Assembly: GCF_009856295.1 (NCBI RefSeq)
Contig: NZ_WMEU01000006.1
Coordinates: 124,001 to 188,000, forward strand
Direction of reading: 5' to 3'
Length of the DNA: 64,000 bases
From: Pontibacillus yanchengensis
GTDB lineage: Bacteria > Bacillota > Bacilli > Bacillales > BH030062
Shown: piece after piece, positions 35,139-43,925 of the stretch
Layout of the letters: every line of letters starts with the position of its first letter
Position numbering within the stretch: the stretch's first letter is position 1
Translations under genes and position numbers: made by a program
The notes under the pieces: model-generated
What the model saw: only the letters and a program-made list of their open reading frames with translations
Told to the model about the DNA's origin: nothing
Databases searched by the model: none

Positions 35139-35633
35139 TTAGTTGTTCTCTTTGTAACGTGTAAGACAATCTTCAATAAGTTTGTTAGCAGCTTCTACGC
35201 CTTCCCATTCACCTATTTCCGTTTTCTTACCTTGTAGGTCTTTATATGTTTTAAAGAAATGAGAAATTTCTTCTAGCTTATGCTGTGGTACATCATCCAA
35301 CGTGTGTACATCTTTGAAGCGTGGATCTTCCGTAGGTACTGCTAAGAGTTTTTGATCTTCTTCACCATCGTCAATCATGTTTAAGAAGCCAATTACACGG
35401 GATTCAATGACACATCCAGGGAAAGTTGGGTTTGTTACAAGTACTAGCGCATCGAGTGGGTCATCATCTAATGCTAAAGTATCATCAATATACCCGTACT
35501 CTGCAGGATAGAATTGAGAAGAGAAAAGCACACGATCTAGTTTAAAAACACCTTTTTCTTTATCAAATTCGTATTTGTTTTGACTTCCAGTTGGAATTTC
35601 AATGAATACATCAAGAACTTTATTTTCAGCCAT
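35139..35633 (-). CDS. ppa: Inorganic pyrophosphatase (family I)
   Basis: Soluble Mg-dependent enzyme hydrolysing pyrophosphate to drive biosynthesis. It has 164 residues. The metal-binding signature DDDPLDALVL (around residues 56-65) and EIPTGSQNKYEFD are intact. B. subtilis uses the unrelated family II enzyme PpaC, so this family I gene differs from that model; other Bacillaceae and Thermo-bacilli have it. AAGGAGG lies upstream on the minus strand. Confidence 0.93.
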   Translation of the reverse strand: MAENKVLDVFIEIPTGSQNKYEFDKEKGVFKLDRVLFSSQFYPAEYGYIDDTLALDDDPLDALVLVTNPTFPGCVIESRVIGFLNMIDDGEEDQKLLAVPTEDPRFKDVHTLDDVPQHKLEEISHFFKTYKDLQGKKTEIGEWEGVEAANKLIEDCLTRYKENN

Positions 35634-35763
35634 GATTATTCCTCCTTTTATACAAATGTATGTATGGGGTTTCGATTAGATATTATATCAATATTTAGGT
35701 AGGAAGGGAAGCAGTAGACATGTTAAAATATTGTTATCGATGTCAGAGTAGGAATGGTGAGAA

Positions 35764-36222
35764 ATGGATCAACATGCTTTAATAAAACAGCTATCATCCA
35801 AAATGAAGCTAGTAAGGGTCGAAGAGGGATATACACAAGATCGCATGGCTATTATATTAGGCATTTCTAAAAAAACGTTAGTTCAAATTGAGAAAGAACG
35901 TATTGAAGCTGGTTGGACTACAATAGTGGCTATGTGTGCCTTGTTCAGAGATAGTGAAGTAATTCAACATAGTCTGGGAGCAGATCCTATTGAAGTATTA
36001 GAAACAATCGCCCATCATCATGTCGACCGCCCCAAGCAACGAACAATGGGTGGAAAAGTATGGTGGACCCCTGTGATGGAAAAAGATGGTTACATGGTGC
36101 AGCAAAATGTAATTAGTCAACATTTTCGGATAATCGATGAGCAATATTATCGCTATTATAGTACATTTGATAAAGAAGAAGCTGAAGAGAAATTACAAGA
36201 ACTCATATTATCATCTTCGTAA
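35764..36222 (+). CDS. XRE-family helix-turn-helix regulator
   Basis: 152 residues. The HTH is at about 18-45 (YTQDRMAIILGISKKTLVQIEKER). A C-terminal domain of about 80 residues has no recognised fold (GGKVWWTPVMEKDGYMVQQN, in parts, then QHFRIIDEQYYRYYSTF), possibly a ligand or dimer domain. It lies between ppa and fer. The ribosome site GGTGAG is weak. Targets unknown. Confidence 0.8.
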   Translation: MDQHALIKQLSSKMKLVRVEEGYTQDRMAIILGISKKTLVQIEKERIEAGWTTIVAMCALFRDSEVIQHSLGADPIEVLETIAHHHVDRPKQRTMGGKVWWTPVMEKDGYMVQQNVISQHFRIIDEQYYRYYSTFDKEEAEEKLQELILSSS

Positions 36223-36237
36223 AATTGATGTATTTAC

Positions 36238-36272
36238 TAAAAAATCCCTCCACTATGTTTGTGAAGGGATTC
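36238..36272 (-). terminator. Terminator of fer
   Basis: On the minus strand AATCCCTTCAC, 9-base loop, TGGAGGGATT (one mismatch region), then TTTTTT. Confidence 0.75.
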
Positions 36273-36285
36273 CGCTATATAATGC

Positions 36286-36537
<252 letters not shown>

Positions 36538-36737
36538 TCATTACCTCCTAAAAATAATAATCATTTACATGATCTTTCACTATCATATATAAGTATCCTA
36601 AGTTGGAAACATTCGCCTCATTCTTATTGTAAAGCTACATTCTTAACATTTCAACATCAAAACTTATCCTTAAAGTGTTGTGATATCGGCATTCATACAC
36701 AATCATACATTTGAAAAAAAAGAGGGGTTTTCCCGTC

Positions 36738-37805
36738 ATGTTTGAAACATTAACACTGTATTGTGTGCAACAATATAAAGGTGAACGTAGCCTGTCGGCA
36801 ATACTTCATATGCTCACAGGAAAAAAATCATCGCAAACTTTTCAAGATGTCCACGCTTATGGTCTTACGCCTTTTTTTGGTATCCATCGATCTCTTGTGA
36901 GAAAGGATTTAGAGGTTACTGCAAGGAACCTCAAACAAAAAGGCTATCTAAAATATTACGAAAATGGGAATCCGTTTCTTACCGACAAAGGAAAATCGGC
37001 ATTGCAGAACGATTGGTGTAATTATCCTTTCTCATCCCTAAATGGAATGCACTATCATTACATGGATCAGACGTATTGGTCTCGTTTGTTATTATTCGTT
37101 CAAACTGCATCGAATATCGCCATGGGGGAACATCAATTTATTCCAGTTCATGATCAGAAAGAAATCATCAATTGGGTTAAGCGAAAATACCAAAAAGAAC
37201 ACCAGTTTTTACAACAACACTTACAGGGAATTTATGAAGAACTGAGTCACATTTTGACCCAAATTCCTAATCATCTAGCTGAAATGATTGTTTACAGGAT
37301 GACTGGGTATCATCGGTACGGTTTCAGTAAGGAACAACTCGCATTGAAATATGAAGTATCCATCCATGATATATCAATATACCTAACTATGGCGATTCAC
37401 TTTCAGCTATCAAGTATTATAACTTATCCTTCGACATACCCACTATTGTTTTCGTATTGTAAAGATTGTATAGATGATGTTCCATTAACCCAGTCAGCCA
37501 AAAAGTCAAAAGAATGGCTGGACAAAGGATTCTCCATTGAATATATTTGTCGCATACGGAATCTAAAAGAAAGTACTATTCAGGACCATATTGTGGAGAT
37601 TGCTTTAGTTGATCCTACATTTTCACTTTACAACTTTGTTTCATTAGAAACCGCACAGGACATTTCCCGTGTAGCGAAAATGCTAAACACCAATAGACTG
37701 AAAGCTATTAAGCAAACTCTTCAAGATAAATACTCATATTTTCAAATCAGAGTTGTGTTAGCAACCATTCAAAAGGAGGGCCTACATGAATCAGCAAACA
37801 TATGA
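36738..37805 (+). CDS. ypbB: YpbB family protein with C-terminal helix-turn-helix
   Basis: 355 residues, partner gene of the downstream RecQ-type helicase. Its C-terminal part (about 270-330: SIEYICRIRNLKESTIQDHIVEI) is the HTH_40 domain that elsewhere ends RecQ proteins, so YpbB probably supplies it in trans. The ATG at 36738 gives a length like the B. subtilis protein; a TTG 27 bases upstream lacks a ribosome site. Overlaps recS by 20 bp. Confidence 0.88.
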   Translation: MFETLTLYCVQQYKGERSLSAILHMLTGKKSSQTFQDVHAYGLTPFFGIHRSLVRKDLEVTARNLKQKGYLKYYENGNPFLTDKGKSALQNDWCNYPFSSLNGMHYHYMDQTYWSRLLLFVQTASNIAMGEHQFIPVHDQKEIINWVKRKYQKEHQFLQQHLQGIYEELSHILTQIPNHLAEMIVYRMTGYHRYGFSKEQLALKYEVSIHDISIYLTMAIHFQLSSIITYPSTYPLLFSYCKDCIDDVPLTQSAKKSKEWLDKGFSIEYICRIRNLKESTIQDHIVEIALVDPTFSLYNFVSLETAQDISRVAKMLNTNRLKAIKQTLQDKYSYFQIRVVLATIQKEGLHESANI

Positions 37806-39363
37806 ATCGTTGCTAGAAAATCATTTTGGATATTCAACGTTTCGTGAGGGTCAAAAAGAAATAATAGTTGATGTTTTGAATGGTAAAGATGTATTAGGTA
37901 TTTTGCCAACAGGAACAGGGAAATCCCTATGTTACCAATTTCCAGCCGTTATGATGGAGGGCACAGTATTAATTATTTCTCCACTAATTTCACTCATGAT
38001 TGATCAAGTGAAACAGCTTAAACAGCAAGGATTTAAAAAAGTCACGGCCATAAATAGCTTTTTGAATGGGGAACAAAAAAGAGAAATATACAAAAGTTTA
38101 GACTCCTATAAACTCATTTACTGTTCACCGGAGATGTTACAAACGGAGCAGTTTATAAGGGAACTTTCCAATAGAGTAAACATATCGTTATTTGTTGTCG
38201 ATGAAGCACATTGTATATCTCAATGGGGCCATGAATTCCGCCCGGATTACCTGAAGCTTGATGACACATTACAGCAGTTGGGAAATCCAACGCTACTAGC
38301 TTTAAGTGCTACTGCTCCAAAAAACGTCCAAGATGATATTATAGAACAGCTTGGACGAGAAAAAATGAACAAACACATTTATCCCATGGATAGGGACAAT
38401 ATTGCCTTTTCTGTGGAGCATGTTTCGCATATGAATGAGAAAATTAATCGGATGAAAGAAATCTTAACATCTCATCCAGTACCTACAATGATTTATTTCT
38501 CTAGTCGGCAGTGGACAGAAAAAGTTGCGTATGAGTTATCACAATCTCTACAGCATTTACGTATTGCTTTTTACCACGGAGGAATGGAGCAAGTGGATAG
38601 GCTGTTAATACAGCAACAATTTATGAATGATCAACTTGATGTTATATGTTGTACAAGTGCTTTTGGTATGGGAGTAAACAAATCCAATATACGTCTTGTG
38701 ATTCATGCTCATTTACCGTCTCAGCTAGAATCCTTTATACAAGAAGTTGGACGTGCTGGTCGTGATGGTAAACAAAGTGTAAGTCTAATGTTTTATTCTC
38801 CTGGAGATAGTGAAATCCCTAAAGGGTTTATTGAGGGAGAGTTGCCTGGTCAGGAAACCTTACAAAAGACGTTTACATTTCTTTATAAGTGGGGGTATCT
38901 TCAGGGGAATCATGTGAAATCAAATGAAGAGATGGAATCGTTATTAGATATTGGTGAAATCCAGTGGCGTTTTTTACGTTATCAATTTGAAAAGCATGAT
39001 ATGATAGAACAAACGTACATCAAATATGACGAAAAAAAATGGAGACGTGCATTTGAGCAGATTCAACTATTTATACAAGAACGTACCAACATTAAGCATA
39101 GAAAATTAGAGGAATTGATCAACTGGATACATCAAGAAAACTGTTTAAGAGAAAGTCTTTATAAACCTTTTCAACATTCTCTGAAAAGCCCTCAAGGTTA
39201 TTGTTGTGATCGTTGTGATTTTTTGTTTAGTCATTGGAAAGTAGACGACAAAAAGCAGACAAAACAAGTTTTAGGTTGGATGGAAGAATTAAAACAGATA
39301 TGTTTACAAGGGGAAACTTATGAAATGGACAAATCAAGCAGAGCTAATCAAACAACTAACTGA
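37786..39363 (+). CDS. recS: RecQ-family DNA helicase RecS
   Basis: Superfamily 2, 3'-5' DNA helicase of 525 residues. Walker A is PTGTGKS (41-47), DEAH is at 139-142, SAT follows, and motif VI is QEVGRAGRDG. The zinc-binding region is represented by GYCCDRCDF near 480. The HRDC domain of RecQ is missing, which identifies the short RecS (YpbC) type. It likely acts in recombinational repair. Overlaps both ypbB and ypbD. Confidence 0.93.
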   Translation: MNQQTYESLLENHFGYSTFREGQKEIIVDVLNGKDVLGILPTGTGKSLCYQFPAVMMEGTVLIISPLISLMIDQVKQLKQQGFKKVTAINSFLNGEQKREIYKSLDSYKLIYCSPEMLQTEQFIRELSNRVNISLFVVDEAHCISQWGHEFRPDYLKLDDTLQQLGNPTLLALSATAPKNVQDDIIEQLGREKMNKHIYPMDRDNIAFSVEHVSHMNEKINRMKEILTSHPVPTMIYFSSRQWTEKVAYELSQSLQHLRIAFYHGGMEQVDRLLIQQQFMNDQLDVICCTSAFGMGVNKSNIRLVIHAHLPSQLESFIQEVGRAGRDGKQSVSLMFYSPGDSEIPKGFIEGELPGQETLQKTFTFLYKWGYLQGNHVKSNEEMESLLDIGEIQWRFLRYQFEKHDMIEQTYIKYDEKKWRRAFEQIQLFIQERTNIKHRKLEELINWIHQENCLRESLYKPFQHSLKSPQGYCCDRCDFLFSHWKVDDKKQTKQVLGWMEELKQICLQGETYEMDKSSRANQTTN

Positions 39364-39901
39364 TCGTCAGCTAGTCAATCAAGTATACCTTACTCAATTA
39401 ATAATCCTCATATTGACTATAGGTGGTAGTTTTTTTCTTTTTGATTCTTTAGAAGAAGTAGCAGATCTATTTCGTTGGAATACGCAACAGGTGATTTTTT
39501 ATGGGATTTCTGCTGGTGTTGTCGTTCTTATAATCGATATTATTTTGATGGTTCTCTTGCCAGCGAGATTTTATGATGATGGTGGGATTAATAAACGTGT
39601 TTTTCGCTCAATATCAGTTTTAGAGATTTTTGTCATTGCACTACTAGTTGCTTTTGCAGAAGAGTTGCTCTTCAGGGGAGTTATTCATACTCATTTTGGT
39701 TATATCATTGCTAGTGTTTTGTTTGCACTTATGCATGTGAGGTATTTGACGAAGCCTGTTTTATTTGTTTCTGTATTATTTATTAGTTTTTACTTTGGAT
39801 GGATGTATGAGATCACCCACCTTTTATGGGTGACCATCATTGCACATTTTATGGTCGATTTTGTGTTAGGGGTTATGATTCGCTTTAATGTAATGAGGTG
39901 A
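39320..39901 (+). CDS. ypbD: CPBP-family intramembrane metalloprotease YpbD
   Basis: Polytopic membrane protein of 193 residues with the CAAX-protease/bacteriocin-processing motif EELLFRG (Glu114, Glu115, Arg119), followed by HVRYL and a late His/Asp pair (IIAHFMVDF). Five or more helices. The long 44-bp overlap with recS implies tight coupling. The substrate is unknown. Confidence 0.9.
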   Translation: MKWTNQAELIKQLTDRQLVNQVYLTQLIILILTIGGSFFLFDSLEEVADLFRWNTQQVIFYGISAGVVVLIIDIILMVLLPARFYDDGGINKRVFRSISVLEIFVIALLVAFAEELLFRGVIHTHFGYIIASVLFALMHVRYLTKPVLFVSVLFISFYFGWMYEITHLLWVTIIAHFMVDFVLGVMIRFNVMR

Positions 39902-39906
39902 TTAAT

Positions 39907-40230
39907 GTGTCCAATTCAATTGAGGGAACATATGAGGACCAAGCTCGAGGACTTCGGCAGTTAACGAAGGAACAGCAAACAGATGAAGAAGAATTTAAAG
40001 ATATTGATGTTTTGAATTTACCTCCTCGAAGCTCTGTACATAATGAAAAACCATCAAAAACCAAATGGAGAATACGATACCCAGTGATCCGTTTGCTTGT
40101 AGTATTGATTATGTTGCTTGTTTTATTTATCCCAATCTACATGTTATGGAATAATCTCAACATAGATCCTATAAATCAAGAGAGAACAGAAGCTTCATTT
40201 GAATTTATGAACCATGAGCTGTTCCACTAG
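39907..40230 (+). CDS. ypbE: YpbE-like bitopic membrane protein lacking LysM
   Basis: 107 residues: an acidic cytoplasmic N-terminus with LPPRSSVHNEK, similar to the LPTRQSVK segment of B. subtilis YpbE, one membrane helix (about 57-80), then only about 25 outside residues. B. subtilis YpbE continues into a linker and LysM domain; here the reading frame stops at 40230 and no LysM-like frame follows. GTG at 39907 with GAGGTGAT upstream is the likely start. Assignment rests mainly on position after ypbD. Confidence 0.65.
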   Translation: MSNSIEGTYEDQARGLRQLTKEQQTDEEEFKDIDVLNLPPRSSVHNEKPSKTKWRIRYPVIRLLVVLIMLLVLFIPIYMLWNNLNIDPINQERTEASFEFMNHELFH

Positions 40231-40272
40231 AACCGCTTTAATCTGAATTAAGTAACGGTACTGTTCTTTTTT
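40228..40272 (+). terminator. Probable terminator of the ypbB-recS-ypbD-ypbE operon
   Basis: AGAACCG and CGGTACTGTTCT pair with a small bulge around an AT-rich loop, followed by TTTTTT. The stem is imperfect. Confidence 0.5.
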
Positions 40273-40385
40273 GCCAGTTCTTTGTGCAGGTAATCAAATA
40301 TATGATGAATCGTAAACCTTTTACTTAATAGGTTTTAAGGGGAATAAGAAGTGTTATTGCAACAATATTATGTACTATTCATGAT

Positions 40386-40424
40386 AAAAAACGTTTAGGG
40401 TTTTTACTCCTAAACGTTTTCCTG
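40386..40424 (-). terminator. Terminator of the cotJ operon
   Basis: AAAACGTTTAGG and CCTAAACGTTTT form a strong stem. On the minus strand a T-run follows, placing it downstream of cotJC. Confidence 0.85.
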
Positions 40425-40471
40425 TGTAAGATTACTAACAAAATCATATCTAACAGCTATGGGGGGGCAAT

Positions 40472-41041
40472 CTAAAAATAAATTTGTCGATCTCGTTCGT
40501 CTTTTAATATTTCTACAGCTTCACGGAATCGTTGGGAATGAATCACTTCTCGTTCTCTCAAATATTTAAGTCCATCATTCAAATCAGGGTCATCAGAGAG
40601 GTTAATGATCCATTGGTATGTTGCCCGAGCTTTTTCTTCAGCAGCAATATCTTCGTAAAGGTCAGCAATAGGATCTCCTTTGGCAGCAATATAGGATGCC
40701 GTCCAAGGAACACCACCTGCGTTATGGTAAAATAGAGCATTGTCATGGTTTGCGTAATGTGCACCTAAACCTGCAGCTTTCATTTCTTCTGGGGTAGCAT
40801 CTTTCGTTAGTTTATAAACCATCGTGGCAATCATTTCTAAATGAGCAAATTCCTCTGTACCAATATCCGTTAATAGTCCAACTACTTTATCAGGAATGGA
40901 ATAACGTTGATTTAAATAACGTAAAGCTGCAGAGAGTTCTCCATCAGCCCCTCCATACTGTTCGATTAAATATTTAGCAAGTTGAGGATTACACGTGCTA
41001 ACCCGAACGGGGTATTGGAGTTTTTTCTCGTAGTACCACAT
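40472..41041 (-). CDS. cotJC: Spore coat protein CotJC (manganese-catalase family)
   Basis: 189 residues of di-metal catalase/ferritin-like helical fold. The metal ligands are suggested by EEFAHLEM, EDIAAEEKAR and REREVIHSQRF, where Glu and His pairs recur. It is a coat-associated protein made in the mother cell; catalase activity is plausible but not shown by sequence. Last gene of cotJABC. In B. subtilis the operon lies elsewhere. Confidence 0.93.
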   Translation of the reverse strand: MWYYEKKLQYPVRVSTCNPQLAKYLIEQYGGADGELSAALRYLNQRYSIPDKVVGLLTDIGTEEFAHLEMIATMVYKLTKDATPEEMKAAGLGAHYANHDNALFYHNAGGVPWTASYIAAKGDPIADLYEDIAAEEKARATYQWIINLSDDPDLNDGLKYLREREVIHSQRFREAVEILKDERDRQIYF

Positions 41042-41074
41042 TAGACGCTCCTCCTTCCAATCATCGTTATAGTA

Positions 41075-41338
41075 CTATACTTGCCAAGGCCAAGGTGCAT
41101 CTCCCCAATTCCAAGGGTAACCTGAATAACTCATACCATATTGTCTAAGAGGTCCGAATTGTTGCTCGTATTGTTTTTTTAAGTGCTTGCTTTGCTTAGC
41201 GCAATCATTAAACTGTTGAATAGCATTATAATCATCGGGATGCGTATCAAGGTATAACGTTAACTCCACAAGAACAAAGTCAATAGCTTGTATTTCTTCT
41301 AGTAACTCATAAAATTCTGGTGGCATTTGTTTATTCAT
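41075..41338 (-). CDS. cotJB: Spore coat protein CotJB
   Basis: 87 residues, mainly helical with a Trp/Pro/Gly-rich tail (YPWNWGDAPWPWQV). It is needed for assembly of CotJ proteins in the coat. The ATG at 41338 has GGGAGGG upstream; the longer frame to 41398 would run far into cotJA. It overlaps the cotJA stop. Confidence 0.92.
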   Translation of the reverse strand: MNKQMPPEFYELLEEIQAIDFVLVELTLYLDTHPDDYNAIQQFNDCAKQSKHLKKQYEQQFGPLRQYGMSYSGYPWNWGDAPWPWQV

Positions 41339-41552
41339 ATTCGTCCCTCCCTTGTGGATTTGGATAAGGACTAAATAACGCTGGCCACAGAGTTCCACAA
41401 TATAATGCCTGTTTTGGAGGATATTGTTCTAGGTTTGGAGGTTGAAATCCTAAGTATAAGTTAGGTGGAGTTTGGTAGCTTTTCACTCTAATAGGTGGAC
41501 AGGGGTCAAAAGGGCTAATATATGGGTGATAATATTTCACTTGAGTATGCAA
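41331..41552 (-). CDS. cotJA: Spore coat protein CotJA
   Basis: Small Pro/Tyr-rich coat protein. The conserved core is SPFDPCPPI, TPPNLYLGFQPPNL and GTLWPALF. A TTG at 41552 stands 7 bp after a perfect AAGGAGG and gives 73 residues; an upstream ATG at 41585 with AAAGGAA is an alternative giving 84. First of cotJA-cotJB-cotJC. Confidence 0.9.
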   Translation of the reverse strand: MHTQVKYYHPYISPFDPCPPIRVKSYQTPPNLYLGFQPPNLEQYPPKQALYCGTLWPALFSPYPNPQGRDEYE

Positions 41553-41718
41553 CCCGATTCCTCCTTCCATAATTTTGGATAGCATATGTTTCCTTTCATT
41601 TTTATGGAAAGAAAACTTGTCTTATGCTAAGTTTAAATTACGCACTATTGAAGGGGAAATCCCAAGAAATGCAGAATTAATAAAATGAAGAACTAATCCA
41701 TTAGAAGAGGTGACGACA

Positions 41719-42351
41719 ATGTTTGTAAAAGGAATAATGAAACCTGCACATCGCTGTTTTACAGCTGGTTTGGATACACCGCTTAATGATGTGCTACATA
41801 CACTTAATCAACATGATATACAAGGAATGCCGGTAGTGGATAAAGGGATATTTCAAGGAATGATTTCTAGACAGGTCATTTACAAAACATTCTTTGAAAG
41901 CTCAATGGAAAAGGAAGTGTTTCTGAACGAGAAAAAGGTGGGGGATATCGTCTCTTATCAGGGGTACTATGTTACAGAAGATGATGTCTTCGAACAAACC
42001 CTCACCACCTTTAAAGGGTTCCCGATTATCGCTGTGGTGAAAGAAAACAAACAATTCCTTGGGATTGTTTCAAGATATGATGTCATAGAGCAATTCGAAA
42101 GTGCTTTTGGTATGAATCGAAGTGGTGTACGCATTGCCTTCACCTCTGAAGAATCTGAGGGAAGAATTGCCCGTTTAGCAGAAATTGTTAAACAATACCA
42201 TGAAAATGTCATTTCCTTGGCTACGTTTGACGAAACGGATAAATTAGCCAGACGAATTGTATTAAAAATAGAGAAAACACCTAATATTGAAAAATTCGTT
42301 CGTAAGCTTGAACGCTCTGGATTTCGTGTGCTTGACGTAAAAGAAGACTAG
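41719..42351 (+). CDS. CBS-domain pair protein with C-terminal ACT-like domain
   Basis: 210 residues: two CBS motifs (about 1-55 and 70-130, the second ending GIVSRYDVIEQFE) that usually bind adenine nucleotides, then about 75 residues with an ACT-like pattern (IAFTSEESEGRIARLAEIVKQ, in parts). This CBS-ACT layout resembles AcuB-type regulators. AGAGGTGA supports the ATG at 41719. The regulated target is unknown. It is upstream of a membrane gene and the CarH-like gene. Confidence 0.8.
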   Translation: MFVKGIMKPAHRCFTAGLDTPLNDVLHTLNQHDIQGMPVVDKGIFQGMISRQVIYKTFFESSMEKEVFLNEKKVGDIVSYQGYYVTEDDVFEQTLTTFKGFPIIAVVKENKQFLGIVSRYDVIEQFESAFGMNRSGVRIAFTSEESEGRIARLAEIVKQYHENVISLATFDETDKLARRIVLKIEKTPNIEKFVRKLERSGFRVLDVKED

Positions 42352-42398
42352 CATGGATATCTCCCTGTAGGCATAAGTTTGCAATAGGGAGGTGTGTT

Positions 42399-42800
42399 AT
42401 GTTTTTACGAATTTTCATTCCCGGTGGGGTAGGGTTTGCTGGCTGCTTTTTTTCAATCTATTGGTTTCCTTTTGCTACCATTCCTTTTACATTAGATGCC
42501 TTGTTACAATCCATACTGTATCCTACAGATTTTTTCTTTGGAGGGATATCTTTTTTAATGGGGATGTGGGGTCATAGCATGCTTGTACGTAATTGGATTA
42601 TTACACCTAACAAAAGAGGCCTCGATTCTATCATTTTTGTTTTGCTTTTTTTGTCGCCGTTCCCGTTAATTATTTTATCTCTAAAAGTAGTTATAGCCTT
42701 TTTTCTATTTGTGCTAATCTATGGTATGATAAATAGTACTTCTCAATCGAAGAAAAGCCAAGTATGGCAAAATGATTACAAAACAGAGAATAAGATGTAA
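42399..42800 (+). CDS. Unrecognised 133-residue membrane protein
   Basis: Starts MFLRIFIPGGVGFAGCFFSI after a strong GGAGGTG site. Hydrophobic segments lie near 5-25, 48-62 and 78-110, with a polar C-terminus (SKKSQVWQNDYKTENKM). I do not recognise the family. It follows the CBS gene by 47 bp and may be cotranscribed with it; carH has its own promoter downstream. Confidence 0.7.
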   Translation: MFLRIFIPGGVGFAGCFFSIYWFPFATIPFTLDALLQSILYPTDFFFGGISFLMGMWGHSMLVRNWIITPNKRGLDSIIFVLLFLSPFPLIILSLKVVIAFFLFVLIYGMINSTSQSKKSQVWQNDYKTENKM

Positions 42801-42841
42801 AGGTATAAGTTATTCAAATATTATATAAAACCTATACAAAT

Positions 42842-42870
42842 TTTACACACCTCGGCAGTTATTCTATAAT
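42842..42870 (+). promoter_or_regulatory. Sigma-A promoter of the CarH/LitR-like gene
   Basis: TTTACA (42842-42847), 17 bp, TATAAT (42865-42870). The -35 lies within CTATACAAATTTTACACAC, where two TACA-containing half-sites could be an autoregulatory operator. The operator is an inference. Confidence 0.75.
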
Positions 42871-42900
42871 AAAGAAAAACAACACTGTGGAGGCAAATCT

Positions 42901-43812
42901 ATGTCCAGCATTCAAGGGAAGTATAACATAAAAGCTGTATCACAAATGCTAGGTGTTCAACCAGGAACACTCAGGGCATGGGAAAGAAGATATCAAATGA
43001 TCCGCCCGCCAAGAAACGAAGCTGGGCATCGATTATATACGGAGGAACATGTTAAAGTATTAAAATGGTTATTAGAAAAAGTGAATAATGGTTTTACAAT
43101 TTCACAAGCTGTATCCATTTTAGAAGATCAGCAAGAAACTGTTGAGAAATCTCCCTCGATAATAGAAGAAAGCTCAAAAGGCCATTTGGAACAAATAACG
43201 GAAGAATTGTTACAATCCTTGTTATCTTTTGATGAATCTCGTGCACATGAAAAATTGGATTACGCGTTTAGTATGTTTTCTCCAGAAAAAGTTGCATTGG
43301 ATATTGTTGGAACATTATTAGTAAGAATTGGAACCCAATGGGAAGAGAATCGTATATCTAGTGCTCACGAACATTTTGCAACAAATTTCTTACGTTCTCG
43401 TTTAGGTATGATGCTTATATCCATGCCATCTGATAAGCTGTTACCAAAAGCTGTTTGTGTATGTGGCCCTAACGAAAAGCATGAACTTGGACTGTTGATT
43501 TTTACATTATACCTAAAACGGAGAGGGTACGATGTTATATACTTAGGACAAAGTGTTGCTGCAGGGGATGTAGATGTGGTGATAAATGAGGTTCAACCTA
43601 GGTACTTATTTATGTCTAACACTATGAAGGAGAACATTCCAGTTTCTGTTAGGTTGGCTGAATCTTTAAAAGAACACTATCCAGGACTTTTTATTGGGCT
43701 TGGTGGTTTTGCCTTCGATCAGTTACCAGAAAAGGAGAAGGAACCATTGAAGCCTTATTTAATTGGCAAAACGAAGGAAGAATGGGAGCAATGGCTAGCC
43801 TTGAATAAATAA
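42901..43812 (+). CDS. MerR-type regulator with B12-binding domain (CarH/LitR photoreceptor family)
   Basis: 303 residues. MerR winged helix at 8-75 (VSQMLGVQPGTLRAWERRY; RPPRNEAGHRLY). A four-helix cap domain contains Trp147 and Glu157-His158, reproducing the Wx9EH motif of CarH photoreceptors. A cobalamin-binding Rossmann domain has Glu192-x-His194-x-x-Gly197 (ExHxxG) supplying the lower axial His, and a late GLGGFAF. In characterised homologues AdoCbl-bound tetramers repress DNA in the dark and light photolyses the cofactor to relieve it. Targets here are unknown; no carotenoid or photolyase gene is adjacent. Confidence 0.88.
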   Translation: MSSIQGKYNIKAVSQMLGVQPGTLRAWERRYQMIRPPRNEAGHRLYTEEHVKVLKWLLEKVNNGFTISQAVSILEDQQETVEKSPSIIEESSKGHLEQITEELLQSLLSFDESRAHEKLDYAFSMFSPEKVALDIVGTLLVRIGTQWEENRISSAHEHFATNFLRSRLGMMLISMPSDKLLPKAVCVCGPNEKHELGLLIFTLYLKRRGYDVIYLGQSVAAGDVDVVINEVQPRYLFMSNTMKENIPVSVRLAESLKEHYPGLFIGLGGFAFDQLPEKEKEPLKPYLIGKTKEEWEQWLALNK

Positions 43813-43925
43813 GGGCTTGTCCCCCGTGCTTTTCCATTTTATACTTTATAGAACAGTAGCAAAATTAAAGAAAAGATCATATACTATCAAAAGGAATTTT
43901 ATATGCATTCAAGGGGGACGAATGA

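Noticed and set aside
36541..36640. Fur-box-like AT-rich sequence before fer
   Set aside because: The stretch AAATGATTATTATT only loosely resembles the consensus and is not symmetrical.
42392..42577. Alternative frame overlapping the 133-residue membrane protein
   Set aside because: The frame at 42399 has the GGAGGTG ribosome site at correct spacing and is longer; the other is a shadow.
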